This document shows, one piece after another, positions 8,883 through 17,309 of a stretch of DNA of 23,906 nucleotides. Both the position numbers and the translations under genes were made by a program. The stretch's first letter is position 1, and every line of letters starts with the position of its first letter. Origin of the DNA: Seminavis robusta (taxonomy: Eukaryota; Bacillariophyta; Bacillariophyceae; Naviculales; Naviculaceae). Under the pieces are notes generated by a model. That model saw only the letters and a program-made list of their open reading frames with translations. It did not search any database and was not told where the DNA came from. Where the stretch lies: positions 1-23,906 of the forward strand of contig CAICTM010001714.1 in assembly GCA_903772945.1 (NCBI GenBank), in the 5' to 3' direction.

Positions 8883-9379
8883 AGGATGGAACCGCAACGT
8901 TTTTTAGCGTAGCGTTTTTAGCGTTTTAGCGTAGCGTTTTATACGCTACGCTAGCCCCAAGCGTTTGCGTTTTTTAGCGTGTTTGTGTAGTAGTGTATAA
9001 AAAACAGCGTTTTTAGCGTTTTATAGCGTTTTATAGCGTTTTATCTCTGTTTTTAACGTTTTTCAATGAAGATGCCACTTACAACCTTGTATAACTTACT
9101 TCACCAACTCTTTATACATATATGAACTTTCTGGATGGTGGTACTGGTGCCGGTGCGTGTTGGTATGGTTCTATAGCACTGATTGCACTCTATTGTAGTG
9201 CACCAATACTGTAAAAAACGCTAACAGAAATGCTAACAAAAACGCTGATAAAACGCTAACAAAAACGCTGAGCTCATAGTAATAAAAAACGCTAAAAAAC
9301 GCATAATAACAAACGCTAACGGGACCTGTTAGCGTTTAAACGCTACGCTTGACGCTAGCGTTTGCGGTTCCATCCTCTA
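8880..9379. mobile_element. hAT-type non-autonomous transposon (MITE), 500 bp
   Basis: Exactly 500 bp. The 18-bp terminal inverted repeats are perfect: TAGAGGATGGAACCGCAA at 8880-8897 and its reverse complement at 9362-9379. The termini fit the hAT consensus YARNG, and the element is flanked by a perfect 8-bp duplication CTCGTACG. Inside the ends lie dense subterminal motifs: about eight AGCGTTT(T) copies in the left 180 bp and about seven AAACGCT copies in the right 180 bp, mostly in mirror orientation, resembling the clustered transposase-binding motifs (AAACGG) of plant Ac/Ds. The 140-bp centre (about 9065-9205) lacks the motif and has no open frame of note. It must be mobilised in trans. 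Perfect TIRs and duplication suggest a fairly recent insertion. A similarity search for further copies was not possible here. Confidence 0.88.
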
Positions 9380-9387
9380 CTCGTACG
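9380..9387. repeat. Target site duplication, right copy
   Basis: CTCGTACG immediately after the right end of the MITE. A further CTCGTACG occurs at 9392-9399, so the target region was itself repetitive. Confidence 0.8.
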
Positions 9388-11189
9388 AGCTCTCGTACGT
9401 TAGTGCTGCTGTGCTGCTGAGAATTTTGGCCAGAATTTGCTCCAGCGCATCCAGAGAATAAGCCAGAGTCATTTAGTGCGGTCAGATTGATAAAATATAT
9501 GACCTTTTGTGTACCGTATTCTGTTTTAGTATAGAAAATTCCAACTGATCGGTGGTACTTCCTGAGACTGCGTCTTGTAAGAACCCCTAGCCCTTCTGCT
9601 ATTAATAGTACAGGCAATTCTAAAGTGATGGCTTCTTTTTCTAGGGAAACAAAAAGGATTAACCAATGACCCACCAAAGAATGCAAAGAATGTCACGCTT
9701 GTACCCTTTTCAACCTCACAATTTCTCATCCAAGCTGTTGGCACGTTGGCACATTGGCACACTTTCATATCTCTTTGATGAAGAAGTGAAACACCGGGGT
9801 TCTCGAAGTGGGCATCAGCAATCAGCAATGTGGAGTTCTAACGCGGGATAGCTGCTGCCGACCCTCCATCCACCGATTGGATATTGCGGGGTAGGGGCGG
9901 GCTTAGGGTTAGCGGGGTTGAGAAGCTGGTTGAGAGAAAACCGTTGTGGGATCGTGGAGTTCGTATTATTTTATTAAATTTTGCTGTTTCGAGCAGAAGT
10001 AACTTTCCAGATGTACCAGCTACATTTATGTCATGCCGTCTTGTATCTTGCTGCTTGTGGCTACCATAGATTTGCGGACTATAGCTATTGCCAGTATTCT
10101 GTACTAATACTTGCTTGCTTTGGTTTCTTTGGTTTCTTTGGTTAGAAAAGACTTCTATAAAGAGTGCTTGGCTGCAAGTGCACTTGCTTGTTTCGGAGTC
10201 ACCATGCATGCGAGTGTCACCATGCCTGCAAGGCAACCATCATGATGTTGCTTGCTTGGCAGTAACTGGAAGACCTCACCGGTTGGCTGATGGATTGAAA
10301 TATTTAATATTACAGTATTTCCTTCACCCGCCCTGGCTGGTGTTTGTTTGGCTGCACTTCTACCGTACAGCCAGACCAAGCAAGCGAAGGAGGGAGCTCA
10401 TGAAACTGGAGGACATCGAGTGTGACCCACTGATTGCTTCTTTTCTCATCGTCCGATACCTCCTCCTCCAGTAAGCAGCCAATCAAACAGACATCTTCCC
10501 GAGAACATACACGTACACCTCCTCGGTCGGTGTCACCGTCTCGATGATGCTAGATTTCTTGTGCTTTATTAAAAGGGCAGAGTGCCGTGTCCTTTTCTTC
10601 AACAGAATACGGAGCAAAAAGTCTCCACTGCTGCAGAAGCTTGCACATTTGGCACCACCTACATACTGCAACTCTGGCAGTTGTCAACACAACTGTCTGT
10701 GACGCTGAGGCCCTTTGAACAAGCAACTCGACCTTTTAAACATGTAGCAACAAGAGAGGTCGTATTGGCTTCCTTTACCAGCATCTCACTCGAAATTACT
10801 TTTGTAGCTAGCTAGAAGTATGACGTCGTGGTGTTGTCGTCAAGGGCCAAGTGCTTCCTCTTCTCCATCGCTCGCCTCGAAGAGGGCCAGTGGCAATCTT
10901 GGTCTTGATCCGAGAGCCTGAACGCCAGCCAGTCACATTTATAAAGGTCGCTGTATGTATTCGAAGTATTAATAATCGAATTGAATTAATTAGTATGGTA
11001 CCGGTACGACCTGAGAATTCGACTATTCGACATTTCGCGCGAGCTGCGCGTGCGTTCAAAGCTTGACAGAGGGCACGCCACCATTGCCATCATGGCCCAC
11101 ACAAAAGAAAAGCGGCAGCTACCACTCGACCATCCAACCAAAAGGACGAAACTCAGACAGTAGTGCCAAGATCATAGTAGAGATAAACA
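9388..11189. other. Long gene-poor stretch
   Basis: No open frame here has both an ATG and a protein-like sequence I can defend. Small repeats: tttggtttc tandem copies at about 10119-10142, and two TCACCATGC copies near 10198 and 10215. A TGACGTCG half-palindrome lies near 10819 and a TACCGGTA-type palindrome near 10999. The last few hundred bases should carry the promoter of the small gene at 11190. Confidence 0.4.
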
Positions 11190-11482
11190 ATGAGGTATAG
11201 TTGTTGTCATTGTTGGCAATGATAGATCCTCTGTTGATGCACTGCTGTTGCTCATGACAGTCTTCCTTTATCTCTACATGTAGACCCCGAAGAGGCCGCG
11301 TGGACGGCATCATGATCTTCAACGGCATGGTAGCAGTAGCCGTGGGCGCCATATCGGGACGATATATTTTTAAACAACCGTTAGAAGATTACTGGAAACA
11401 AAAGGCAGCCGAACAAGCAGCTTCATCATCTGCCAGCAGTAGTCAAACGCAACAAAAATCATCGCCTCCATCCAAAACCTAA
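11190..11482 (+). CDS. Small single-pass membrane protein, two exons (67 aa)
   Basis: Exon 1 is only five bases, ATG AG (11190-11194). The intron 11195-11283 (89 nt) begins GTATAG and ends with the pyrimidine-rich tttatctctacatgtag. Exon 2 (11284-11482) reads in phase to TAA. The product starts MRPRRGRVDGIMIFNGMVAV, has one hydrophobic helix (about residues 11-30), then FKQPLEDYWKQKAAEQ and a Ser/Gln/Pro-rich tail. Without splicing, the best ATG would be 11312 and give 56 aa; splicing adds the basic MRPRRGRVDG head. Size, basic head and one helix suit an organellar inner-membrane accessory subunit, but I do not recognise the family. Convergent with folD, 132 bp apart. Confidence 0.6.
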
Positions 11483-11614
11483 CTAAATAAATCATAGAAA
11501 GCGATGTAGAAGTAAATTATTGTTTCTAGTATTTTCCTTTTATATAATCTAGACTATGAGAAACGGTACAGTTCCATGCATTTTTAGATAGCTAGCAACT
11601 CTACGTGTGTCTGA

Positions 11615-12814
11615 TTATTGCTTTTGCTGTTGTTGTTGACACGCTTGCAGAGTATTCCGTAGCAACATGGCAATGGTCATGGGTCCCACTCCACCGGGAA
11701 CAGGAGTAATTCGGGAACAGACCTTTCTGGCTTCGGCATAGTCGACATCTCCCACGAGTTTGTACGCTTTACCTCCTGGTTTTTTCGGTGGGATATCTAC
11801 AGCATTGATCCCCACATCCACCACCACGGCTCCCTTTTTGAGCCATTCTTTTTGGACCATGTGGGCACGACCGACGGCTGCAATGACAATATCGCCTTGT
11901 CGTACGACTGCATCGATATGTTGAGTTTTGGAATGCACCATGGTAACAGTGGCATCGGCTTGCAAGAGCAATCGACTGAGCGGTAATCCGACCAAATGAG
12001 AGCGTCCCAACACAACCGCATGTTTTCCCGCCACGTCAATGCCACTGCGTTGCAACAACTCCATACAACCGAGGGGTGTACAGGGAATGGGAAAGAAATC
12101 GTCTTGTTGTTGATTCGTCCATAATTTGGCGACATTGACGGGATGCAATCCATCGACGTCCTTGTCGGGATGGACGGCCTGTAAAATGGCATCTTGATCC
12201 CACTCCGCTGGAAGTGGCAATTGAATCAAAATGCCGTGAACGGTAGGATCTTGGTTCAATTCCAGAACTTTCTCGAGGACTTCTTGTTCATGAGAAATGT
12301 CTTCTGGATAGCTGAATTGAAAACTGGCAATTCCCACTTGGTCGCACGCTTTGGTTTTCATATTGACGTAGGTTTGAGAATCGCGACGGGATCCCACCAG
12401 CATGACGGCCAATCCAGGTGGGTGATGATTATGATTATGATTGTTGTCGTTGTTTTGCATCATCATGTCTTCTACTTGTTCCTTTATCTCTTGACGAATG
12501 GTGGCGGCAATTTTCTTGCCGTTAATGTCTTGCGCATAATATTCTTCTTCAATAGTAGTTGATGGTCCATCATTGGTTGTGCTGCTGACACTGTCATTGG
12601 CATTAATATTATTATTATCACTATCTGTGGCTACCATGTGCCGACATAATGATGGCAGTGTTGGTTGGAAGTGGTGGCATGGTCGTCGATGGACAATGCT
12701 AACAGGACTGGTAAATGCCGTTGCTCCATTTGGAATCGAGAATAGCAGAACCAGACTTCCCAAGAATAATCTAGAGCAGCCTGAGCAGACGTTTGATAGA
12801 GCTGATATTGTCAT
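11615..12814 (-). CDS. folD: Bifunctional methylenetetrahydrofolate dehydrogenase/methenyltetrahydrofolate cyclohydrolase, plastid-type leader
   Basis: 399 aa from ATG 12814. It interconverts 5,10-methylene-THF and 10-formyl-THF through the methenyl form, using NAD(P)+, in one-carbon metabolism that feeds purines and formyl-methionine. The N-terminus has a hydrophobic signal (residues 13-30) ending GATA|FTSP, an ASAFAP-type plastid motif with Phe34 at +1, followed by a basic/hydroxylated stretch and a long Asn/Ser-rich linker; a His/Asn run occurs at about 121-131. The catalytic domain starts near residue 92 (AQDINGKKIAATIRQEI). Family marks: YVNMK (Tyr149, catalytic Lys153), HGILIQLPLP (193-202), KDVDG (218-222), dinucleotide-binding VVLGRSHLVGLPLS (267-280) and PVPGGVGPMT (371-380). 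The common GRS.iVG.P signature is present with Leu variants. It is divergent from the PAP phosphatase-like gene. Confidence 0.95.
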   Translation of the reverse strand: MTISALSNVCSGCSRLFLGSLVLLFSIPNGATAFTSPVSIVHRRPCHHFQPTLPSLCRHMVATDSDNNNINANDSVSSTTNDGPSTTIEEEYYAQDINGKKIAATIRQEIKEQVEDMMMQNNDNNHNHNHHPPGLAVMLVGSRRDSQTYVNMKTKACDQVGIASFQFSYPEDISHEQEVLEKVLELNQDPTVHGILIQLPLPAEWDQDAILQAVHPDKDVDGLHPVNVAKLWTNQQQDDFFPIPCTPLGCMELLQRSGIDVAGKHAVVLGRSHLVGLPLSRLLLQADATVTMVHSKTQHIDAVVRQGDIVIAAVGRAHMVQKEWLKKGAVVVDVGINAVDIPPKKPGGKAYKLVGDVDYAEARKVCSRITPVPGGVGPMTIAMLLRNTLQACQQQQQKQ

Positions 12815-13108
12815 GGTCTAACCATTCGATTTGTTAGTTAGTTCAACACACACAATCATTGAAGGGAACAACACCCATGGAGACCATGGAGACTGAATGG
12901 GATCTGACAAGAAAGGCCATCATGCGAGACTTGCAGCCAAAAAAGACTGACGTCAGTGATGATTGTCGAATCCCGCGCCCTCATCTTTTTCTCACACACT
13001 TCCAAGCATCCGATGAGTTCACGACGACCTTGGAGCAAGTCTCTGATCTCCACTGTTTCATACAACACAATCCCAAATAGTAAACTATTTTCGAAGGTTG
13101 CAATTAAA
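12815..13108. promoter_or_regulatory. Shared divergent upstream region of folD and the bisphosphate nucleotidase
   Basis: About 294 bp separate the two divergent starts. A perfect palindrome TGACGTCA lies at 12948-12955, roughly mid-way. No TATA-like box stands out on either side. An open stretch continues upstream of 13109 in the nucleotidase frame but begins with a non-ATG codon apart from an ATG at 12959. Confidence 0.45.
12948..12955. promoter_or_regulatory. CRE-type bZIP site TGACGTCA
   Basis: A perfect 8-bp CRE palindrome. In Phaeodactylum, TGACGT/ACGTCA elements bound by bZIP factors mediate the CO2/cAMP response (known for carbonic anhydrase promoters). Function here is inferred from sequence and position only. 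Confidence 0.4.
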
Positions 13109-14260
13109 ATGATGAAACCACTACGATCACTTGCCACTTTCCTTGCGCTGCTCTCTGTAGACGCGCTGGTATCTCAGCCAGCCTCCACAATAACAACAAC
13201 AACTAGAGTATCACTACAAGACTTGCTGTCCACCTGTATCGTGGCGTGTCAATGCGGTTGTGACGAAATTCGTGCCGTTCAACAGGCACGACAAGCCAAC
13301 GACGGACAATTGGAACAACAAGTGCAATTCAAGGATGTCACGGACCCCAAGTCGGCACTCACCGAAGCCGATCAACGAGCGCAACAGGCCATTGTCTCTG
13401 TCTTACAACAACAACAACCATGGGGACCCGCATTGACCATTGTAGGAGAAGAAGATGAAGAAAATGATACTAGTAAAACAAGCAATGAAGAAATGCTATC
13501 TCCGAAACAACAAAGACCACAACCATCCATAGATCTTTCTGCTGGAGAACATTTTAGTCAGGACAAGGACATGCAAGTCGACTTGGCCGATGTCACTGTC
13601 TTTGTCGATCCCGTCGATGGGACTCGAGAATTCGTCGAGGGACGACTCCACAACTGCCAGGCATTGGTGGGAATTGCACTAAAGGGACAAGCCATTGCGG
13701 GGGTTATTGGGATTCCATTTCCGACCAATGACTTGTCATCACCAGCTACCATTGTCTATGGACAAGTCGGAGCAGGTTATGGTGTCATTGGAGCAGCAGC
13801 AGAACTGCCAGAATCCAAAGCAAACAGCAATCATCCACAAAAACGTCCCATCATGGCGTCGGGCGATTCCACCATTGCCGTCATGACAGCTGCAAAGAAC
13901 ATTATCGAAACACAACTGGGTGGCACCAATGTGCTCTACGGAGGAGCCGGCAACAAAATTCTCGCCACGGCATTGGGCCATGTCGATTGCGTCGTGCAAC
14001 ACAAATTTGGCGGGCCCTGGGATACATGTGCGCCACAAGCCATCTGCCACAGTATGGGGGGAACCATGACCGACATGGCTGGGGATCCCATTCGTATACA
14101 CGAAGCAGATGCTTCACCAAAGTGGAATCGAATGGGATTTGTCGCCACCTATGCAAATTCGTGTGTTGGGCACGAAGAACTGATACAATCCTTGCAACAA
14201 GCCGATGAGGTACAATCCTATCTGGCAGAAGGAAGAGCCATGATTGCAAACAACAAGTAA
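13109..14260 (+). CDS. 3'(2'),5'-bisphosphate nucleotidase-like protein (inositol monophosphatase superfamily), with leader
   Basis: 383 aa from ATG 13109; an earlier in-frame ATG at 12959 would add 50 residues, but 13109 puts a signal-like helix (residues 1-20, MMKPLRSLATFLALLSVDAL) at the N-terminus. The family splits 3'-phosphoadenosine 5'-phosphate into AMP and phosphate, a step in sulfate assimilation, using Mg2+ and being inhibited by Li+. Visible motifs: DPKSALTEADQRAQQAI (79-95), metal-site GEEDEE (113-118), DPVDGTREFVEG (167-178; Asp167, Asp170), GIALKGQAIAGVIGIPF (188-204), YGGAGNKI (277-284) and GPWDTCAP (302-309; Asp305). The WDTCAP form and GTREF favour the BPNT1/PAP-phosphatase branch over inositol monophosphatase. 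The loop at residues 119-155 is longer than usual and low in complexity. The leader suggests an endomembrane or plastid location (Leu rather than Phe at the likely +1). Confidence 0.88.
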   Translation: MMKPLRSLATFLALLSVDALVSQPASTITTTTRVSLQDLLSTCIVACQCGCDEIRAVQQARQANDGQLEQQVQFKDVTDPKSALTEADQRAQQAIVSVLQQQQPWGPALTIVGEEDEENDTSKTSNEEMLSPKQQRPQPSIDLSAGEHFSQDKDMQVDLADVTVFVDPVDGTREFVEGRLHNCQALVGIALKGQAIAGVIGIPFPTNDLSSPATIVYGQVGAGYGVIGAAAELPESKANSNHPQKRPIMASGDSTIAVMTAAKNIIETQLGGTNVLYGGAGNKILATALGHVDCVVQHKFGGPWDTCAPQAICHSMGGTMTDMAGDPIRIHEADASPKWNRMGFVATYANSCVGHEELIQSLQQADEVQSYLAEGRAMIANNK

Positions 14261-14417
14261 TAGCTTATCATGCTAGCTAGCAAGTATCGGTACGAGTAGC
14301 TAGCGTAGAAGCTCAGGACAGTCAACTACAGTCCTTTTTTTAAGATCCCCTTCCTCATCCAATTCAGTACACACCATCCCCACATAGTACTTCACCTGGG
14401 TATCTTCGATAAATCTT

Positions 14418-14515
14418 CAAAGCTGAGATTGGCAGTATGACAGAACTGACATTCCTACGGTTGTTTGACTGGAATCTTCACGGAACTATACCAAGCCAAT
14501 ACGCAACTCAGTCTC
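14418..14515 (+). pseudogene. Leucine-rich repeat relic
   Basis: One frame reads IFKAEIGSMTELTFLRLFDW followed by NLHGTIPSQYATQSQEL, a complete plant-type LRR unit (IG.M..L..L.L....L.GTIPSQ). It then runs out into non-LRR sequence and a stop, with no leader and no neighbouring repeats. It looks like debris of an LRR receptor-like gene such as the one at 18812-21154, or a lone exon of one. Confidence 0.55.
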
Positions 14516-14628
14516 AGGAACTGTGCCGTCCGCCTTGTTGGATTTGACCAGTTAGTGTGATGAATGTTCTGCTATGCCACACACTTTTCTTAACTCACGC
14601 GTACAGTATCACTATTCCTGTCTTTGCC

Positions 14629-14677
14629 TTCACGCACGATTGAAATCTGCGTGAAACTAGCCGTTAGTTTCACGCAG
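14629..14677. repeat. Alternating inverted repeat TTCACGCA, perfect 11-bp hairpin
   Basis: Three copies of one 8-bp core in alternating orientation: TTCACGCA at 14629-14636, TGCGTGAA at 14648-14655, TTCACGCA at 14669-14676. The second and third extend to a perfect 11-bp stem, CTGCGTGAAAC (14647-14657) and GTTTCACGCAG (14667-14677), with a 9-nt loop that can close further (TA/TA). The first and second copies can also pair, so two mutually exclusive hairpins are possible. Confidence 0.7.
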
Positions 14678-14938
14678 CATCCTTTAAATAACAGTTCTCC
14701 TCTGACCATGAAGCTCTTTTTCCGCACGCCTGCTTTTGTTGCATGGAAGCCAGACAACAGACAACAGACAACAGAGCAAATCCATGGGGACGGCAAGCAT
14801 CGTGGAACCGGCTACATGTACCACCATCCAGGAAAGCAATGGAGTAATTATTCACTAAAAGGAGCTAGGAAGGACCACAAGTAAAGGGAATTCGAACGAG
14901 CAGATCCTCTGTACTGAAAGAGATTCGATGCTGTAATC

Positions 14939-16447
14939 ATGCCTTACGTCGAAGAGCTTTCTCCTGAAAACCTGGCGGTTGTCCAGGAATTCTTCGATGC
15001 CATGAAGGGTGAGGTTTGTCCGTCGGTGCAGCAAGTAAGCAACTGGCTAGAGCGGTTTCCAGGTCTGGCAAGCGAAATAGATCGCGAGACATTGCACTAC
15101 TACGACGACGAGGACGACGAACCTGATTTCTATAGAAGTCCTGTTCCTCTCCATGCTATCATCAAGAAGTTTGCCACCAGCGTCCCCCTGGCGATAATCA
15201 AGAAGCTGGTTGAGGCCTGGCCTGAAGCAGTTGCCCATAAGGATGAATACGCAGATACACCTCTTCACTTGGCTTGCTGGCACAACGCACCGTTGGCCAT
15301 TGTTCAGTATCTTGCCGAACTGAATCCAAAGGCAATCTCCAAAGCAAGGGGACTCTACACTCCCGTTCATTGTTTACTCAAGCGACGCGGAAGGTTGGAC
15401 GTGCTGGAATATCTTTGCAAAACATGGACTGATGAGGCATTTTGCTCCCTCTACAGAAACCGTTCCAAAGAGAATATCTTGCGGACAGTTTTGGAGTGGG
15501 ATATCTCCATATTTGAGGGCGACAGTACGCCGCCAGTTCAATACCTCCAGACTTTAGTGCGGTGTAACCCCGACCTCTTGACTGTTTTAGATATGGACGG
15601 TAGCACCGGTGATCCTTCTTCGCACCTACAGAAGGTTGTGTGGTTTTTGCCGAAAGAGGACAACGACGGAAAGTGGATCCGAATCCTTCGTTGGCTACTA
15701 ACCGTGGAACCGGATGCAATCCGTCGACCCGCCCATAATCCTGGAATGACTCACGAAGATGGGCAGCCTGTTGACGGAGATCTACCCCTTTATACTTTCA
15801 TGCGCCGGATATCTACGAGAGGCTTGTCAGACTTTTATTTGGAAGTGTTACAAATCTTGGTTGATGCCTGGCCCGAGGCGAGGACGAGGAAGTCTCCCTC
15901 TGGCTATCTCCCTTTGGATTGCGCTACCAAGATTCCACGGGAGACTATTCTCCCAGTTCTGGTGGAGAATCCACAGGAGGCCATGCAATACTACTTCAAA
16001 CACGGTGGGCGCAAAATTGAAACAGTGGACTGGCTTTTACATCGGAATCTAGGAGCCCTTGCAGAATCCGATGGGGATGGAAACCTTCCTCTCCATTGCG
16101 CCGTCCTATCCGCCGGTACACCACGAATCGTCTTGAACTTGATGCAGGCATTTCCTCTCGCCGTGTGTATGCGCAATCGACGCGGCAAGTTGCCTCTCCA
16201 CATTGCTGCACAGCACTCCAGGGATCCTCAGGTGGTAGAATTACTTGCGCGTGTCGCCCCTCTACTCATCGGAGAGAAGGACGGGGAAGGGTGGCTCCCA
16301 TTTCAGTTGGCGGCTCAAAATTGTTCTAGAGCCACCTCAGTCGGGTTTCGACGCGTTGCTTTTTTGTGTCCTGGCCTGGAGATGACGTACCACTTGCTGA
16401 GAAAGTCACCGGACACCCTACAAAGTCAAGGGGACGATGATGAGTGA
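14939..16447 (+). CDS. Ankyrin-repeat protein
   Basis: 502 aa in one exon from ATG 14939. Ankyrin-like units: residues about 68-100 (VPLHAIIKKFATSVPLAII), 105-136 (ADTPLHLACWHNAPLAIVQY), 138-162, 281-315 (degenerate), 321-345, 380-410 (GNLPLHCAVLSAGTPRIVLN), 415-443 (GKLPLHIAAQHSRDPQVVEL) and 450-475 (GWLPFQLAAQNCS). The (L/T)PLH.A...... V..L...(F/W)P.A pattern is the form common in diatom ankyrin families. Residues 1-50 are helical, and an acidic YDDEDDEPD stretch sits at 55-63. There is no membrane segment, F-box, kinase or other catalytic domain. Role: a protein-binding scaffold by family; partner unknown. The middle (170-280) is divergent and may hold degraded repeats. Confidence 0.85.
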   Translation: MPYVEELSPENLAVVQEFFDAMKGEVCPSVQQVSNWLERFPGLASEIDRETLHYYDDEDDEPDFYRSPVPLHAIIKKFATSVPLAIIKKLVEAWPEAVAHKDEYADTPLHLACWHNAPLAIVQYLAELNPKAISKARGLYTPVHCLLKRRGRLDVLEYLCKTWTDEAFCSLYRNRSKENILRTVLEWDISIFEGDSTPPVQYLQTLVRCNPDLLTVLDMDGSTGDPSSHLQKVVWFLPKEDNDGKWIRILRWLLTVEPDAIRRPAHNPGMTHEDGQPVDGDLPLYTFMRRISTRGLSDFYLEVLQILVDAWPEARTRKSPSGYLPLDCATKIPRETILPVLVENPQEAMQYYFKHGGRKIETVDWLLHRNLGALAESDGDGNLPLHCAVLSAGTPRIVLNLMQAFPLAVCMRNRRGKLPLHIAAQHSRDPQVVELLARVAPLLIGEKDGEGWLPFQLAAQNCSRATSVGFRRVAFLCPGLEMTYHLLRKSPDTLQSQGDDDE

Positions 16448-17309
16448 GGGATGTGGTTCTCGGTGTGGAAATATGCTAGGAGGGAACTTTTCGGTTTAAG
16501 TAGTGCTTGCTGCTCAGTACCGTATGGTACTCAGTACGGTACGGTATGCATAGTCGCCTTGGCGAAAATGCCGCGGGCAGCAAGAGGTGAGGTACATGTA
16601 TCAGGGTCTTTTCGGGACGCTCATGGGATGGCTCCCCTGATAGCGGACTGTACGAGTTGGAACCAAAAACCTTTAATAATCTAATCTTATCTCTAATAAC
16701 GAGACTGTGATTCAACTCCCGTGGCAACACGGTCGTCCCGAGCGCCGGAGACAGCCAGGGAGCCCTTGCCGGTACTATTCGGTGCGCACCCAGTATCGTT
16801 GCGTGGTCGATGTTTGTTGGTCCCACAGGCTTTGTAGCGGAAGACTCATCCGTGTGCCGAGCGACACCAAGAGTGCTCCAGCTAGCTAGTGCCATGGTAG
16901 TCGTACTGTACCAGTAAAGTTCCTTGTTCTGCCAAACCCAACGTTAAAACGGATGTTTTTCGTGTTCTGCTTCTAATTGGTGCGGCCAAAACCTCCACTT
17001 TACTCTAGCTATCATAGTACGACTGTATTGCTTTCACTCGAGCTGATGCTTTTGTGACACTTCCGAGAAATGTGCTCAACCTGATGACTTTATGTCCGTC
17101 TAATTGTTACAGCACTTGTTGCCTTATAGTGATCGACCGTTGGTGCAGCTTGAATCGTGGGCCTTTCATGTGTGGTGTTTGAGAAGTATTAGTGGCGCAC
17201 CTAGCTAGCTAAGGGTGATGATGCCATGAGAGCACGTACCTGACCATGCCACTTCTTCACACATATGATTTTTCGAGCTTGAATTCATTCTAGTTTGATT
17301 CGGAGCACC
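16448..17309. other. Intergenic region between ankyrin gene and secreted-protein gene
   Basis: Holds a palindrome-rich patch, agtaccgtatggtactcagt followed by acggtacggtatgc (about 16516-16549), gctagctag near 16884 and 17201, and no supported coding frame. The last 200 bp should contain the promoter of the gene starting at 17310. Confidence 0.4.

Larger units (their letters stand above)
14261..14938. other. Intergenic region with LRR relic and hairpin cluster
   Basis: Besides the LRR relic and hairpins listed separately, it has gctagctagc at about 14273-14282 and a short ACAACAG tandem (three copies, about 14753-14775). An open frame at about 14624-14884 contains an ATG at 14708 but overlaps these repeats and is not convincing. 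Confidence 0.4.

Noticed and set aside
9838..10236. 132-codon minus-strand frame
   Set aside because: Rich in residues expected from repeat-like DNA, covers tttggtttc tandem copies and TCACCATGC repeats, no domain.
13558..14249. Several long minus-strand frames opposite the nucleotidase
   Set aside because: They are antisense shadows of a strongly conserved plus-strand enzyme.
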